This document shows positions 19,450 to 31,379 of a stretch of DNA of 64,000 nt, piece by piece (position 1 is the stretch's first letter; the number at the start of each line of letters is the position of its first letter). The stretch lies in contig NZ_JAAIYO010000001.1 of NCBI RefSeq assembly GCF_014930455.1, positions 1,240,001 to 1,304,000 on the forward strand, read 5' to 3'. The notes under the pieces are model-generated. The model saw nothing but the letters and a program-made list of their open reading frames with translations, searched no databases and was not told the origin of the DNA. This DNA comes from Corallococcus soli (GTDB lineage: Bacteria; Myxococcota; Myxococcia; Myxococcales; Myxococcaceae). Made by a program: the position numbers and the translations under genes.

Positions 19450-19480
19450 CGGACACCAGCGGGGGGCCCGGCTCCGGGTC

Positions 19481-20539
19481 TCAGGGCGCCAGCGTCTTCG
19501 CCCGGCGCTCCAGCGCTCCAGCGCGCCCGTCCAGCTCGCGGGCCAGGGACTCCAGCTTCGCGGCCTCCTGCTCCAGCGACTTCAGGTCCTCCGGCCCGCC
19601 CGCGGCCAGGGCCTGGGCGCGCACGGGATCCACCTGGGGCCGCCGGTCGCTCGCGGCCCTGGAGGACATCGGCGTCGCGACGTCGCCCGGTCCCGACGCG
19701 GGCTTCTCCCCGCCTCCCGTCTCTCCCCCGCCCGCCATGGGTGGGAAGTCGGAGTAGTCGTCCGAGCTGGAGGCCGGCGACGGTGAGCTCCCGGTCCGCT
19801 GCGTGGGCGCCACCTGGAAGCCCTGGTCGCCCGAGGAGCGCAGGCGCAGGCGCCGGTCCTGGTCGTCGAACATGGACTCCTCGCCCAGGAAGTCGTTCAT
19901 GCGCCGGTCCAGGTCGCGCTCCTCGCGCACCTCGCTGATGCGCGCCTTCAGGGCCTGGAGCCGCTGGCGCACCTTGTCCTGGCTGTCGCGCAGCGCGTCC
20001 GCCTGGGCCAGCAGGTCCTCGGGATCATCCCCCCGCGCGGCCCCATCCAGCGCCGGCACCTGGGAGGCGGGCAGCGCCGCGCGCACGGCCTCCCGCTCCT
20101 CGCGCACCGACCGCATCCGCTCCAGCAGCCGCGCCCGCTCCGTCCGGTCCGTCGTCGCGTCCCACGCCGAGCGCAGCCGCGTCAGCTCCTGCGACAGCGC
20201 GCCGTGCAGCGCCAGGTGCGCGCGCTCCACGTCCCCCTCCGCGCCGGACACCGACTGGGCCAGCCCCGTGAGCTCCCCGCTCAGCTCCTGCGAGCGGCGC
20301 AGCGCGGACTCCAGCTCCTCGCCCGTCGTCAGCTTCCCCTGGCGCTGGGACTTGAGGGTTTCGATGCGCGCGGCCAGCCCGTTGAGCTCTTCGCGCAGGC
20401 CCTGCTGCTGGGTGCGCAGGGTGCGGACGCCGACGCGCGCCGACTGGGCCTGCGCCCGCGCCTGCTCCAGCCCGGAGGACGCCCCGGCGGCAGCGCCCAC
20501 CAGCAGGCACGCGAGAAGGGCTAGGGCACGCAGCGTCAT
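19481..20539 (-). CDS. Secreted coiled-coil protein
   Basis: 352 residues. The Sec signal peptide MTLRALALLACLLVGAAAGA contains a Cys, but not in a good lipobox. Residues ~22-215 are nearly all heptad coiled coil rich in Glu, Arg, Gln and Leu. A Ser/Pro/Gly-rich, disordered stretch follows at ~240-300, then a second short coiled coil at the end. It is probably a periplasmic structural or scaffold protein; no enzyme motif is present. It lies downstream of the NtrC-type regulator on the same strand after 190 bases. Confidence 0.72.
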   Translation of the reverse strand: MTLRALALLACLLVGAAAGASSGLEQARAQAQSARVGVRTLRTQQQGLREELNGLAARIETLKSQRQGKLTTGEELESALRRSQELSGELTGLAQSVSGAEGDVERAHLALHGALSQELTRLRSAWDATTDRTERARLLERMRSVREEREAVRAALPASQVPALDGAARGDDPEDLLAQADALRDSQDKVRQRLQALKARISEVREERDLDRRMNDFLGEESMFDDQDRRLRLRSSGDQGFQVAPTQRTGSSPSPASSSDDYSDFPPMAGGGETGGGEKPASGPGDVATPMSSRAASDRRPQVDPVRAQALAAGGPEDLKSLEQEAAKLESLARELDGRAGALERRAKTLAP

Positions 20540-20729
20540 CGTGGAGAAACCTTCAGCAAGGCGGATGCCAGTCCCACCCCCGTGTCCGGTTCCCTGCCCG
20601 GCCGGAAAGCCTCCTGGTTCCGGGCACCTGGCGCGGACGAGGTGGTCAGGGGTGGGGAAGCCGGGCGGTGGAAAATCATGGGGCCAGGGCGGGGGTGACG
20701 GATTTCCGAGGCGGCAGGAGTCCCAGGCT

Positions 20730-22136
<1,407 letters not shown>

Positions 22137-22297
22137 GGCCTGCTCACCTGCTCGAGGGGTCCGCCGGAAGGAAGGGGCGCGTCCCGGCGGGAGGACGCAC
22201 CTGGAGGCGGCACCCTACACCGGACCGGGACGGCCGCACGTCTGGCGCGGTGAAAGCGCTGGCGTCCCCAGCGGTGCGTGTGTCTAAACCCCGGCGC

Positions 22298-22870
22298 ATG
22301 GCCCCTGCTTCCGCTGCCCTCGTCGAGCTGCTCGCCCGCCACGTCCCCCGGGACGACAAGGAGCGCGAGGACCTGTCCCGGATGCGCCACTTCGCCACGT
22401 CACTGGGGGAGCCCTTCTCACGCTCGCAGGTGGAGGCGCACTTCACCGGCAGCGCGGTGGTGGTGGACCCCACGGGCACGAAGGTGGCGCTCCTGCACCA
22501 CGCGAAGCTGAAGCGCTGGTTGCAGCCGGGCGGTCACGCGGAGGCCGGGGATGGAGGCGACATGGAGGCCACCGCCCTGCGCGAGGCCCGCGAGGAGACG
22601 GGGTGCCGTGTGCACCTCCACCCCACCGCGCCGCGCCCGCTGGACGTGGACATCCACACCATCCCCGCGCGCAAGGACGAGCCCGAGCACTGCCACCTGG
22701 ACGTGCGCTACCTCTTCGTGGCGGAAGATCCCGAAGCGCTCGCGCACGACCCCGCGGAGTCCTTCGGCATCCAGTGGGTTTCCTGGGACGAAGCGCTGAA
22801 GCGCGCGGACGAGGCCCCCTTGCGGCGCATGCTGGGCAAGGCGCGCGAGGCCCTGGAAGGCGGCGGAGCC

Positions 22871-22891
<21 letters not shown>
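22298..22891 (+). CDS. NUDIX hydrolase
   Basis: About 197 residues from the ATG at 22298 (an upstream start at 22250 would add 16). The NUDIX box is seen as GGHAEAGD followed by [14 protein letters not shown], with a short insertion between the first Gly and the REAREE helix, as in the GGHxEPGD subgroup. It should cleave a nucleoside diphosphate linked to another group with Mg2+; the substrate cannot be told. It is transcribed against the flanking kinase and regulator genes, and its last 21 bases overlap the end of the kinase gene. Confidence 0.9.
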
Positions 22892-24346
<1,455 letters not shown>

Positions 24347-24678
24347 CCGGGCGGCGCTCCTCGTGTCACGCATCAAACGGCATGCCCCCCGTCCTGACCA
24401 GCACTCGTTCCCGGGCACGGCGAGGAAAGACGCAGGGATGAAGTGCTTCGGGAACCCGCGACGGCACGAGGTTGTCCGAGCACCTGGGGGCGTTTCGGGG
24501 GCGGTGGCGCCAGCGCTGTCGTGGACGGTGAGGCGAGGCGCCACGGGGAAGAGCAAGCGTCAGGTCCGAGCCTCGGGAGTCATTGGGAGGGGGAACGCGT
24601 GTCGCGGCACGCGTCAGGAAGCGCAGCACGGGGCACGTCAGTGCTGATTGATATTTGAAATGGCTGGGGAGGCAGGAC
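24347..24678. other. Divergent intergenic region between kinase and toxin-like gene
   Basis: 332 bases with no credible ORF. The right end is AT-rich (24645-24660) compared with the rest. A GG-N10-GC element lies at 24631-24644, and a good ribosome-binding site precedes the toxin-like start. The left end carries the AGGAG of the kinase gene. No long inverted repeat, att site or tRNA remnant was seen. Confidence 0.55.
24630..24645 (+). promoter_or_regulatory. Possible sigma54 (-24/-12) element for the toxin-like gene
   Basis: GG at 24631-24632 and GC at 24643-24644 are ten bases apart, the spacing needed by sigma54, within a partly matching GGGCAC...TGC context. The predicted transcript would begin about 20-25 bases before the ATG at 24679. 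The consensus match is incomplete. A sigma54-dependent regulator is encoded nearby, which proves nothing by itself. Confidence 0.25.
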
Positions 24679-25576
24679 ATGCCGGATGGACGTCTGGGGC
24701 GTTTCGGCGGAAGTCTGGTGTTGATGCTGGCGCTCACGGCGTGCACCACGCCGGGCGCCGGTGCCCTGCCGGTGGGGCATTACGGCTACACGCGCTATCG
24801 CAGTGCTTCGCCGCCTCCGTTCCCTCGTGAAGCCAGGGACACGGGTGGCACGGGTGGTTCGGGCAGCACGGCCGGCGCGGTGGGCAGGGATGTCCTGGGG
24901 CGCTACCTCGCGTTCATCAATGAGAAGCGGGCGGAGCTGAGGAAGCCCGCGGTAACGGAGGAGGAGCGTCAGGCGGGCCACGCCGCGCTGAATGAGCTGT
25001 TCATCTGGGCCCTCTCGCGGACCGAGGCGCAGCTCGCGGAGGACTCACCGCTGGAGGTCTACCTGCGCCTGAAAGTCGGGCAGCGCGGAGCACCTGGCGC
25101 AGGCCTGGGTGGACTACCAGTTCCGTCACCCGGCGAAGTACCCACAGTTCAAGTACGCGGTGGATCCGGAGTGGGAGCGGCTCTACCAGACCGTCATCAA
25201 GAACAAGGGCGCGGGCAGCGAGTTCGAGCAAGCCGTGCTCCAGAGCAGGAACTACCCGAAGAACACGGGCCTGTTGTTGCCACCGCCAGGGAGCACGGCC
25301 CAGGGCTTCGTCCCGGATTCCGTGCTGGGGCGTCCCGGCAATCTTGTTTGGGGCAGTCCCTACCGTCTCGTCGAGGTGAAGGGCCGTGCGGAGTTGTCCC
25401 TCACGGGGAACCTGAAGGGCATGCTCGACTATGTCGCCAGATACGGTGGTTCCCTCGAACTCTGGATCCGTTCCTCCAAGCATCCAGAGGGGGCAACACA
25501 GCTTTCCAATCCGCTGAGCGATCAGATAGACGAACTCAGGGCGTTAGGACGCGCCGACGTTCGCTTCTTTCCATGA
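24679..25576 (+). pseudogene. SitA-like lipoprotein toxin with C-terminal PD-ExK nuclease domain, frameshifted
   Basis: The ATG at 24679 follows GGGGAGGCAGGAC. The signal peptide ends in LTAC with Cys22, so a lipoprotein. The frame is good to ~25070 (EVYLRLK), then shifts +1 near the AAA at 25072-25074; the continuation reads SGSAEHLAQAWVDYQF and runs without a stop to 25576. Restored length would be 298 residues. The C-terminus holds PDSVLG, then VEVKGRAELSLTGNL and MLDYVARYGGSLELWIR, like the Tox-REase-7 nuclease toxins. N-terminal lipoprotein plus variable nuclease end matches the myxobacterial TIGR02269/SitA type that is passed between kin by outer-membrane exchange. As written the toxin is broken. 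A sequencing error remains possible. Confidence 0.75.
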
Positions 25577-25585
25577 AGGCAGACC

Positions 25586-26368
25586 ATGGCTCCGCGCTCC
25601 CTGAAAACTCGCTTCTCCCTGCCGCCGGGGGTCCCTTCGACGAGCACCATTCGCGAACTGGCCCGTCTGTTCTTCCTGGAGTACCGCTGGTTCCAGCCGG
25701 TGCGCTACGGCGGCTTCAACATGGCGAACCGGTTGGAGGCTGGTCCCTTCAACCCGGATGTCCTCGCGGGCTACTACGAGGACTTCAAGAACTTCACCAT
25801 CGGGGCGAAGACGGATCGCGACTTCCTCCAGATCAATCCAGAGCGCCACGGCGAATACCCCTACGCCGGCTCCTTCACCTGGATGACGTCCATCGTGGAG
25901 CCCCGGAAGGCGAAATGGCGTGAAGCCCACCTGCGCCAGGTCGTTGAAATCATGCACCTGCTGGGCTCGCCCCTGGTGCAGTCCGGACCTGATGACGACT
26001 TCGAGCGCAAGAACTGGCGCTGTGTGCCGAGTGAGGACGGCGTCGGCTCCAGGCGTGACTTCAACGTGCGCGACTACAGCGAAGGTTTCGCGGGCCTCTA
26101 CTGGCGCAACTTCTTCGGCGCCCCGCTGGTGAAGCACTTCGGTCCGCGCTTGGACGCGCTCCCCGCCGAGCACCGACAGGCCCTCGACGGCGGCATCGTC
26201 CTCGTCCAGCCCTACGAACTGCCCACCCAGGCCATGACCCCGGACGGGGACGCCGCCGAGGCCCGGCTCATCACCGCGCTGGGCCCCGAGTCCTTCTTCG
26301 ACCTGCCCACGCTCACCAGACCCACGCGCGTGCCGGACCCGGCCTCCCTGCCACCGCGCGTGTCTTGA
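25586..26368 (+). CDS. Probable immunity protein for the adjacent toxin
   Basis: 260 residues, no signal peptide, so cytosolic where a transferred nuclease would act. The ATG lies nine bases after the toxin stop, so the pair is one transcript. No catalytic motif; the chain is mixed alpha/beta with many aromatics (LEYRWFQPVRYGGFN, SFTWMTSIVEP, YWRNFFGAPL). I considered the Imm52 family, but the resemblance is weak and I do not assign it. Its role is inferred from position and solubility. The gene is intact although the toxin is not, as expected if the cell must still survive toxin from siblings. It ends four bases before the convergent radA. Confidence 0.65.
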   Translation: MAPRSLKTRFSLPPGVPSTSTIRELARLFFLEYRWFQPVRYGGFNMANRLEAGPFNPDVLAGYYEDFKNFTIGAKTDRDFLQINPERHGEYPYAGSFTWMTSIVEPRKAKWREAHLRQVVEIMHLLGSPLVQSGPDDDFERKNWRCVPSEDGVGSRRDFNVRDYSEGFAGLYWRNFFGAPLVKHFGPRLDALPAEHRQALDGGIVLVQPYELPTQAMTPDGDAAEARLITALGPESFFDLPTLTRPTRVPDPASLPPRVS

Positions 26369-26372
26369 GCCG

Positions 26373-27734
26373 TCAGTCGAACATCGCGGCCAGCGCTTCG
26401 CTCAGCGTCTCCACGCCCACCACCTGCATCTTCGTCTTCTCCAGCCGGCGCGCGCTGCCGGCGGGCATCACCACCCGCTGGAAGCCCATCTTCGCGGCCT
26501 CCGCGAGCCTCGGCTCCACCTGGCCCACCGCGCGCACCTCGCCTGCGAGCCCCACCTCTCCCAGCACCAGCGTCTTCGGATCCAACGGCCGGTTCTGCAG
26601 GCTGCTCACCAGCGCCGCGCACACCGCCAGGTCGCACGCCGGTTCGCTCAACTGCATGCCGCCCGCCACGTTGACGAACAGGTCGCAGCCCACCAGCGGA
26701 ATCTCCTCCTTCTTCTCCAGCACCGCCGCCAGCAGCGCCACCCGGTTGCCGTCCACGCCGATCGCCGTGCGCCTCGCCGTGCCGTAGCCCGTGGGCGCCA
26801 CCAGCGCCTGCACCTCCACCAGCAGCGGACGCGTGCCGTTGAGCGTGCTCGTCACCACGCTGCCGGACTTGCCCTGGGGCCGCTCCGACAGGAACAGCGC
26901 GGACGGGTCCGCCACCTCCATCAACCCCGCGCCCTTCATCTCGAAGACGCCAATCTCGTTGGTGCTGCCGAAGCGGTTCTTGTGCGCTCGCAGCAGGCGG
27001 AACGGGTGGCCCCTTTCGCCCTCGAAGTAGAGGACCGTGTCCACCATGTGCTCCAGCACCCGGGGGCCCGCGATGGAGCCCTCCTTCGTCACGTGGCCCA
27101 CCAGGAACGTGGGCACCCCGCTGCGCTTGGCGAACGCCATCAGCCGGCCCGCCACCTCGCGCACCTGCGTGATGCTGCCCGGCGCGTTGCCCAGCTCCGG
27201 CAGGTACATGGTCTGGATGGAGTCCACCACCAGCGCCTGGGGCTTCAGCGCCTCCGCCGCCTGGAGCACCCGGTCCGCGTCCGTCTCCGCGAACAGGTGG
27301 ATGTTTTCGCTCTCCACCCGCAGGCGCTCGGCGCGCATCTTCGTCTGCCGCAGGCTCTCTTCACCCGACACGTAGAGCACCGGCCCGTGCCGCGCCAGCT
27401 TGTCCAGTGCCGCCAGCAGCAGCGTGGACTTGCCGATGCCGGGGTCACCGCCCAGGAGCACCAGCGAGCCGCCCACCACGCCGCCGCCCAGCACCCGGTC
27501 GAACTCGGCGATGCCCGTGCGCCGGCGCACCTCCGTCTCCCCCGTCACGTCCTGGAGCTTCACCGGCCGGGAGGCGCCGCCCGACGCGCCCCACGCCGGG
27601 CGCTTGTCGTCCACCTTCGCCTCGGTCTCCTCCAGCAGCGAGCTCCAGGCGCCGCAGTCCGGGCACTTCCCGAGCCACTTCGCCGTCTGGTAGCCACAGG
27701 CCTGACAGGTGTAGTGCGTCTTCGCCTTCGCCAT
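26373..27734 (-). CDS. radA: DNA repair protein RadA
   Basis: 453 residues from the ATG at 27734. Zinc finger at the start (YTCQACGYQTAKWLGKCPDC), RecA-like ATPase with Walker A GGDPGIGKST, the RadA-specific KNRFGST motif, and a C-terminal Lon-protease-like domain (VNVAGG, DLAVCAALVSS, GEVGLAGEVR) lacking a proteolytic role. RadA drives branch migration in recombination intermediates alongside RecA. All motifs are in place and the length is normal. Confidence 0.97.
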   Translation of the reverse strand: MAKAKTHYTCQACGYQTAKWLGKCPDCGAWSSLLEETEAKVDDKRPAWGASGGASRPVKLQDVTGETEVRRRTGIAEFDRVLGGGVVGGSLVLLGGDPGIGKSTLLLAALDKLARHGPVLYVSGEESLRQTKMRAERLRVESENIHLFAETDADRVLQAAEALKPQALVVDSIQTMYLPELGNAPGSITQVREVAGRLMAFAKRSGVPTFLVGHVTKEGSIAGPRVLEHMVDTVLYFEGERGHPFRLLRAHKNRFGSTNEIGVFEMKGAGLMEVADPSALFLSERPQGKSGSVVTSTLNGTRPLLVEVQALVAPTGYGTARRTAIGVDGNRVALLAAVLEKKEEIPLVGCDLFVNVAGGMQLSEPACDLAVCAALVSSLQNRPLDPKTLVLGEVGLAGEVRAVGQVEPRLAEAAKMGFQRVVMPAGSARRLEKTKMQVVGVETLSEALAAMFD

Positions 27735-27909
27735 GGGCGGGGTGTAACCCAGACCCCTGACGTTTCCTCGTCCTACGTGAGGCCCCGGCAGGAGAGCAGG
27801 CAAGCGCCGTATCCAGGATCAGGTGCCGAGTTGCCCTACAGGGCGGGGCAACCCAGTTTCTGGTCCACGGGCGTCGCACAGAGCGGGCCCCCTACACAGG
27901 GAGGTTGTC

Positions 27910-28179
27910 ATGGGGATTATCGCGTTTCTGGTGATTGGTCTGGTTGCGGGTCTGATTGCGCGCGCCATCATGCCGGGGAATCAGTCGATGGGGCTCATCG
28001 CCACCACGCTGCTCGGCATCGCCGGTTCGTTCGTCGGTGGCTTCGTGGGTTCGCTGTTCTCCAGTGACGGTCGCGTGTTCGACCTGCACCCCACCGGACT
28101 CCTGTTCTCCGTCCTGGGCGCACTGGTGGTGCTGTTCCTCGTGGGGCTCGCCGGCCGCGGCCGTCGCGTCCACGTCTAG
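27910..28179 (+). CDS. GlsB/YeaQ/YmgE family membrane protein
   Basis: 89 residues with three membrane helices and the family pattern GIIAFLVIGLVAGLIARAIM, GLIATTLLGIAGSFVGG and GALVVLFL. This group of small inner-membrane proteins is linked to stress responses; the molecular role is unknown. The start follows GGGAGG. A terminator-like hairpin lies ~40 bases after the stop, so it is probably a single-gene transcript. Confidence 0.93.
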   Translation: MGIIAFLVIGLVAGLIARAIMPGNQSMGLIATTLLGIAGSFVGGFVGSLFSSDGRVFDLHPTGLLFSVLGALVVLFLVGLAGRGRRVHV

Positions 28180-28220
28180 CCACCACGCTGGACCCTTCCC
28201 GGCCGATGAGGCGGGAAACA

Positions 28221-28264
28221 ACAGAGGGGCGTCCGTCATGAACGGACGTCCCTTCTGTCTTTGC
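28221..28264 (+). terminator. Terminator-like hairpin after the YeaQ-type gene
   Basis: Arms at about 28221-28236 and 28242-28258 (ACAGAGGGGCGTCCGT with a near-complement) form a long stem with a few mismatches and a short loop, followed by a weak T-rich tail (CTTTG). It separates the YeaQ-type gene from bioB. Confidence 0.65.
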
Positions 28265-28372
28265 GGGCTCGGGCCAGGGCTCGTCAACCCCATGCCGCGA
28301 GGGCGTTGACAATGGCCTCTCCGCCACGCACCGTCGGGCCCCTGACGCCCCTGCTTGAGGAGCCGCGCCCGC

Positions 28373-29398
28373 ATGTCCGACACCGCCGAGTCCTTCCACG
28401 GCCACGCCCACCACGCCGCCCCCGCCCCGGAAGGGGTGACGGTGCGACACGACTGGTCGCTCGCGGAGGTTCGCGCGCTGTACCAGTTGCCGCTGCTGGA
28501 CCTCGTGCACAAGGCGCAGACGGTGCACCGGCAGGTGTTCGTGGAGAACAAGGTGCAGTTGTGCTCGCTGCTCTCCATCAAGACGGGCGGGTGTCCGGAG
28601 GACTGCGCGTACTGCCCGCAGGCGGCGCGCTACAAGACGGGCGTCAAGGCGGAGAAGCTGATGGCGGTGCCGGAGGTGCTGGCCGCCGCGACGCAGGCCC
28701 GTCAGGCGGGGGCCACGCGCTTCTGCATGGGCGCCGCGTGGCGTGAGGTGAAGGACGGCCCCCAGTTCGACAGCGTGCTGGAGATGGTGCGCGGCGTCCG
28801 GGCCCTGGGCATGGAGGCGTGCGCCACGCTCGGCATGCTGTCGGAGAGCCAGGCGAAGCGCCTGCGCGAGGCGGGTCTGTCCGCGTACAACCACAACCTG
28901 GACACGTCCCCGGAGCACTACGGCGACATCATCTCCACCCGCACCTATGACGACCGGCTGAACACGCTCAACCGGGTGCGCGACGCGGGCATCTCCGTGT
29001 GCTGCGGCGGCATCATCGGCATGGGCGAGTCCGTGGATGATCGCTGCAACCTGCTGCGCACGCTGGCCAACCAGGAGGTCCACCCGGAGTCGGTGCCCAT
29101 CAACGCGCTCGTCCCCGTGGAGGGCACCCCGCTGGCCGAGCAGCACCGCATCGAGACGGTGGACATGGTGCGCACCATCGCCACCGCCCGCCTGCTGATG
29201 CCCCAGGCCATGGTGCGCCTGTCCGCGGGCCGCATGCAGATGAACGAGGAGGCGCAGCTGCTCTGCATGCTCGCGGGCGCCAATTCGCTCTTCTTCGGGG
29301 AGAAGCTGCTCACCACCGGCAACCCCGAGTACACCCAGGACATGGCGCTGCTGGAGAAGGCGGGCATCCGCCCCCTGGAGCCCCGGCAGGACCGGTGA
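28373..29398 (+). CDS. bioB: Biotin synthase
   Basis: 341 residues from the ATG at 28373, which follows TTGAGGAG. Radical-SAM enzyme inserting sulfur into dethiobiotin, the last step of biotin synthesis. The [4Fe-4S] ligands are Cys74, Cys78 and Cys81 in [10 protein letters not shown]. The [2Fe-2S] ligands are supplied by the Cys residues in [15 protein letters not shown] and QLCSLL plus the Arg in RLSAGRMQ. The first ~25 residues are a His/Ala-rich extension. Its stop overlaps the bioF start by four bases (GTGA), so bioB-bioF-bioD form a coupled operon. Confidence 0.97.
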   Translation: MSDTAESFHGHAHHAAPAPEGVTVRHDWSLAEVRALYQLPLLDLVHKAQTVHRQVFVENKVQLCSLLSIKTGGCPEDCAYCPQAARYKTGVKAEKLMAVPEVLAAATQARQAGATRFCMGAAWREVKDGPQFDSVLEMVRGVRALGMEACATLGMLSESQAKRLREAGLSAYNHNLDTSPEHYGDIISTRTYDDRLNTLNRVRDAGISVCCGGIIGMGESVDDRCNLLRTLANQEVHPESVPINALVPVEGTPLAEQHRIETVDMVRTIATARLLMPQAMVRLSAGRMQMNEEAQLLCMLAGANSLFFGEKLLTTGNPEYTQDMALLEKAGIRPLEPRQDR

Positions 29399-30582
29399 CG
29401 TCCCCGGGCCCCATCGCGGAGGGCTGGGCGCGCGAGGACCTGGAGGCCCTGTCCGCGAAGGGCCTTGCCCGCGTGCTGGAGCCGCTCGACTCCCCCCAGG
29501 GCGCCGAGGTGCGCCTGGGCGACGCGCGGTTGATCAACTTCTCCTCCAATGACTACCTGGGCCTCGCGGCGTCGCCCGCCGTGCGCGCCGCCGCCGCTTC
29601 CGCGCTGGAGCGCTACGGCGTGGGCACCGGCGCGAGCCGGCTGGTGGTGGGGGACATGGTGCCGCACCAGGAGCTGGAGGCGCGCCTGGCCCGCTTCGAG
29701 CGCGCGCCGGCCGTGCGCCTCTTCAACTCCGGCTACGCCGCCAACACCGGCATCCTGCCCGCGCTGGTGGGCCCCGGCGACGCCGTGTTCTCCGACGCCC
29801 TCAACCACGCCTCCCTGGTGGATGGCTGCCGGCTGTCGCGCGCGCGCGTCGTCGTCTATCCGCACGCGGACGCGGGCGCGCTGGCCCGGGCGCTCGCGGA
29901 CACCCCGGCCCGGCGCAAGCTGGTCGTCACCGACAGCGTCTTCTCCATGGACGGGGACGTGGCGCCCCTGGAGGCGCTGGTGGAGGCGTGCGAGGCCCAT
30001 GGCGCCGCGCTGATGGTGGACGAAGCGCACGCCACTGGCGTGCTGGGCGCGAGGGGTGCGGGCCTGTGCGAGGCGCTGGGCCTGGAGGCGCGCGTGGACC
30101 TGCGCATGGGCACGCTGAGCAAGGCGCTGGGCGGGCTGGGGGCGTACGTGGCCACGTCGCGCGCGGTGGCGGACCTGCTGGTGAGCCGCGCGCGGCCGTT
30201 CGTCTACTCCACCGCGCTGCCTGCCGCCCTGTGCGCCGCCGCGTCGTGCGCGGTGGACCTGGTGGAGCACGACCCGGCCTTGCGCGAGCGGCTGTGGGGG
30301 CACATCCACCGGTTCACCGAAGGCCTGCGCGCCCTGGGGCTTCCGGCCGAAGCCCGGAGCGCCATCTTCCCCGTCATCCTGGGCGAGCCGGCCCGGGCGA
30401 TGGACGCGGCGAAGCGCCTCCGGGAGGCGGGGCTCCTGGTGAAGGCCATCCGCCCGCCCACCGTGCCGGAGGGCACCAGCCGGCTGCGCTTCTGCCTGTC
30501 CGCCGCCCACTCGGCGGACCACATCGACCTGGCGCTGGAGGCCCTGCGCCGGGTGGGAGTCTCCCGTGTCCCAGCCCCCTAG
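29395..30582 (+). CDS. bioF: 8-amino-7-oxononanoate synthase
   Basis: 395 residues with a GTG start inside the bioB stop. It condenses pimeloyl-ACP (or -CoA) with alanine to form 8-amino-7-oxononanoate. This alpha-oxoamine synthase shows [11 protein letters not shown] at 48-59, [10 protein letters not shown] at 77-86, Asp209 in VDEAHATG, and the PLP lysine Lys243 in GTLSKALGG. The 3' end overlaps bioD by 17 bases. Confidence 0.96.
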   Translation: MTSPGPIAEGWAREDLEALSAKGLARVLEPLDSPQGAEVRLGDARLINFSSNDYLGLAASPAVRAAAASALERYGVGTGASRLVVGDMVPHQELEARLARFERAPAVRLFNSGYAANTGILPALVGPGDAVFSDALNHASLVDGCRLSRARVVVYPHADAGALARALADTPARRKLVVTDSVFSMDGDVAPLEALVEACEAHGAALMVDEAHATGVLGARGAGLCEALGLEARVDLRMGTLSKALGGLGAYVATSRAVADLLVSRARPFVYSTALPAALCAAASCAVDLVEHDPALRERLWGHIHRFTEGLRALGLPAEARSAIFPVILGEPARAMDAAKRLREAGLLVKAIRPPTVPEGTSRLRFCLSAAHSADHIDLALEALRRVGVSRVPAP

Positions 30583-31264
30583 TCCCCGCTTCTTCGTCAC
30601 CGGCACGGACACGGGCGTGGGCAAGACGCAGGTGTCGTGCGCGCTCCTGTCGCTGATGCGGGACGCGGGCCTGTCGCCCCAGGGCTTCAAGCCCTACGAG
30701 AGTGGCTGCGTGTCCCTCAAGGCGCCGTCGGACGCGCTGGCGATGCGGGAGGCCGCGGGCAGCACGCTGCCGGTGGAGGCCGTGTGCCCGCACCGCTTCC
30801 GCGCGCCGCTGGCCCCGGGCATCGCGGCCTGGCGGCTGGGGCGGGAGCCGGACTGGCGGGTGACGCTCGCGGCGTGGAGGCGGCTCAAGGACGGGGCGGT
30901 GGTGGTGGAGGGGGCAGGGGGACTGTTCGTGCCGGTGGACGCGAAGCGCGACGTGGTGGACCTGATCCAGACCTTCGACCTGCCGGTGGTGCTGGTGGCG
31001 CGGGCGGGGCTGGGCACGCTCAACCACGTGGCGCTGTCGCTGGAGGCGCTGGCGTCAAGGAAGCTGTCGGTGCGGGCGGTGGTGCTGTCGCGCGGGGTGT
31101 CCGGAAGCGACCTGGCGGAACGGGACAACCGACGCTACCTGGAGTCCCGCCACGGGGTGGAGGTGCTGGGGCCGGTGCCCTACGTGCAGGACGCGCGCAG
31201 GCGCCATCTGGCGTTCCGGCGGGCGCTCGCGCCGCTGGTGCCCGAACGCGCGCGGGCCCGATAA
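30566..31264 (+). CDS. bioD: Dethiobiotin synthetase
   Basis: 232 residues, GTG start overlapping the end of bioF by 17 bases. It closes the ureido ring of dethiobiotin from 7,8-diaminononanoate, CO2 and ATP. The P-loop GTDTGVGKT is at 13-21, KPYESG near 42 binds the substrate, and [11 protein letters not shown] follows near 114. The missing step between BioF and BioD (BioA aminotransferase) is not encoded next to it, so bioA must be elsewhere or replaced. Confidence 0.95.
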   Translation: MSQPPSPRFFVTGTDTGVGKTQVSCALLSLMRDAGLSPQGFKPYESGCVSLKAPSDALAMREAAGSTLPVEAVCPHRFRAPLAPGIAAWRLGREPDWRVTLAAWRRLKDGAVVVEGAGGLFVPVDAKRDVVDLIQTFDLPVVLVARAGLGTLNHVALSLEALASRKLSVRAVVLSRGVSGSDLAERDNRRYLESRHGVEVLGPVPYVQDARRRHLAFRRALAPLVPERARAR

Positions 31265-31379
31265 ATCGGCCTCCGCCGCGTTCGCCTTTCGGGCGCGTGC
31301 TACAGGTCGCGCAAGTTTTCGCGTGGTGGAGGCCGCGAAATGGACGTCCCGTTTGTTCCGCGCGAGAAAGCCGGCACGA

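Noticed and set aside
25060-25110. Programmed +1 frameshifting in the toxin gene
   Set aside because: No slippery codon with an in-frame stop or stimulatory structure; the out-of-frame path simply runs on, which does not fit known +1 sites.
25577-25923. Continuation of the toxin frame without the frameshift (to 25923)
   Set aside because: After the frame break the residues lose all nuclease motifs and overlap the immunity gene out of frame.
27830-27852. GTTGCCC / GGGCAAC inverted repeat before the YeaQ-type gene
   Set aside because: Seven-base arms with competing internal pairing; could be an operator, but nothing supports it beyond symmetry.
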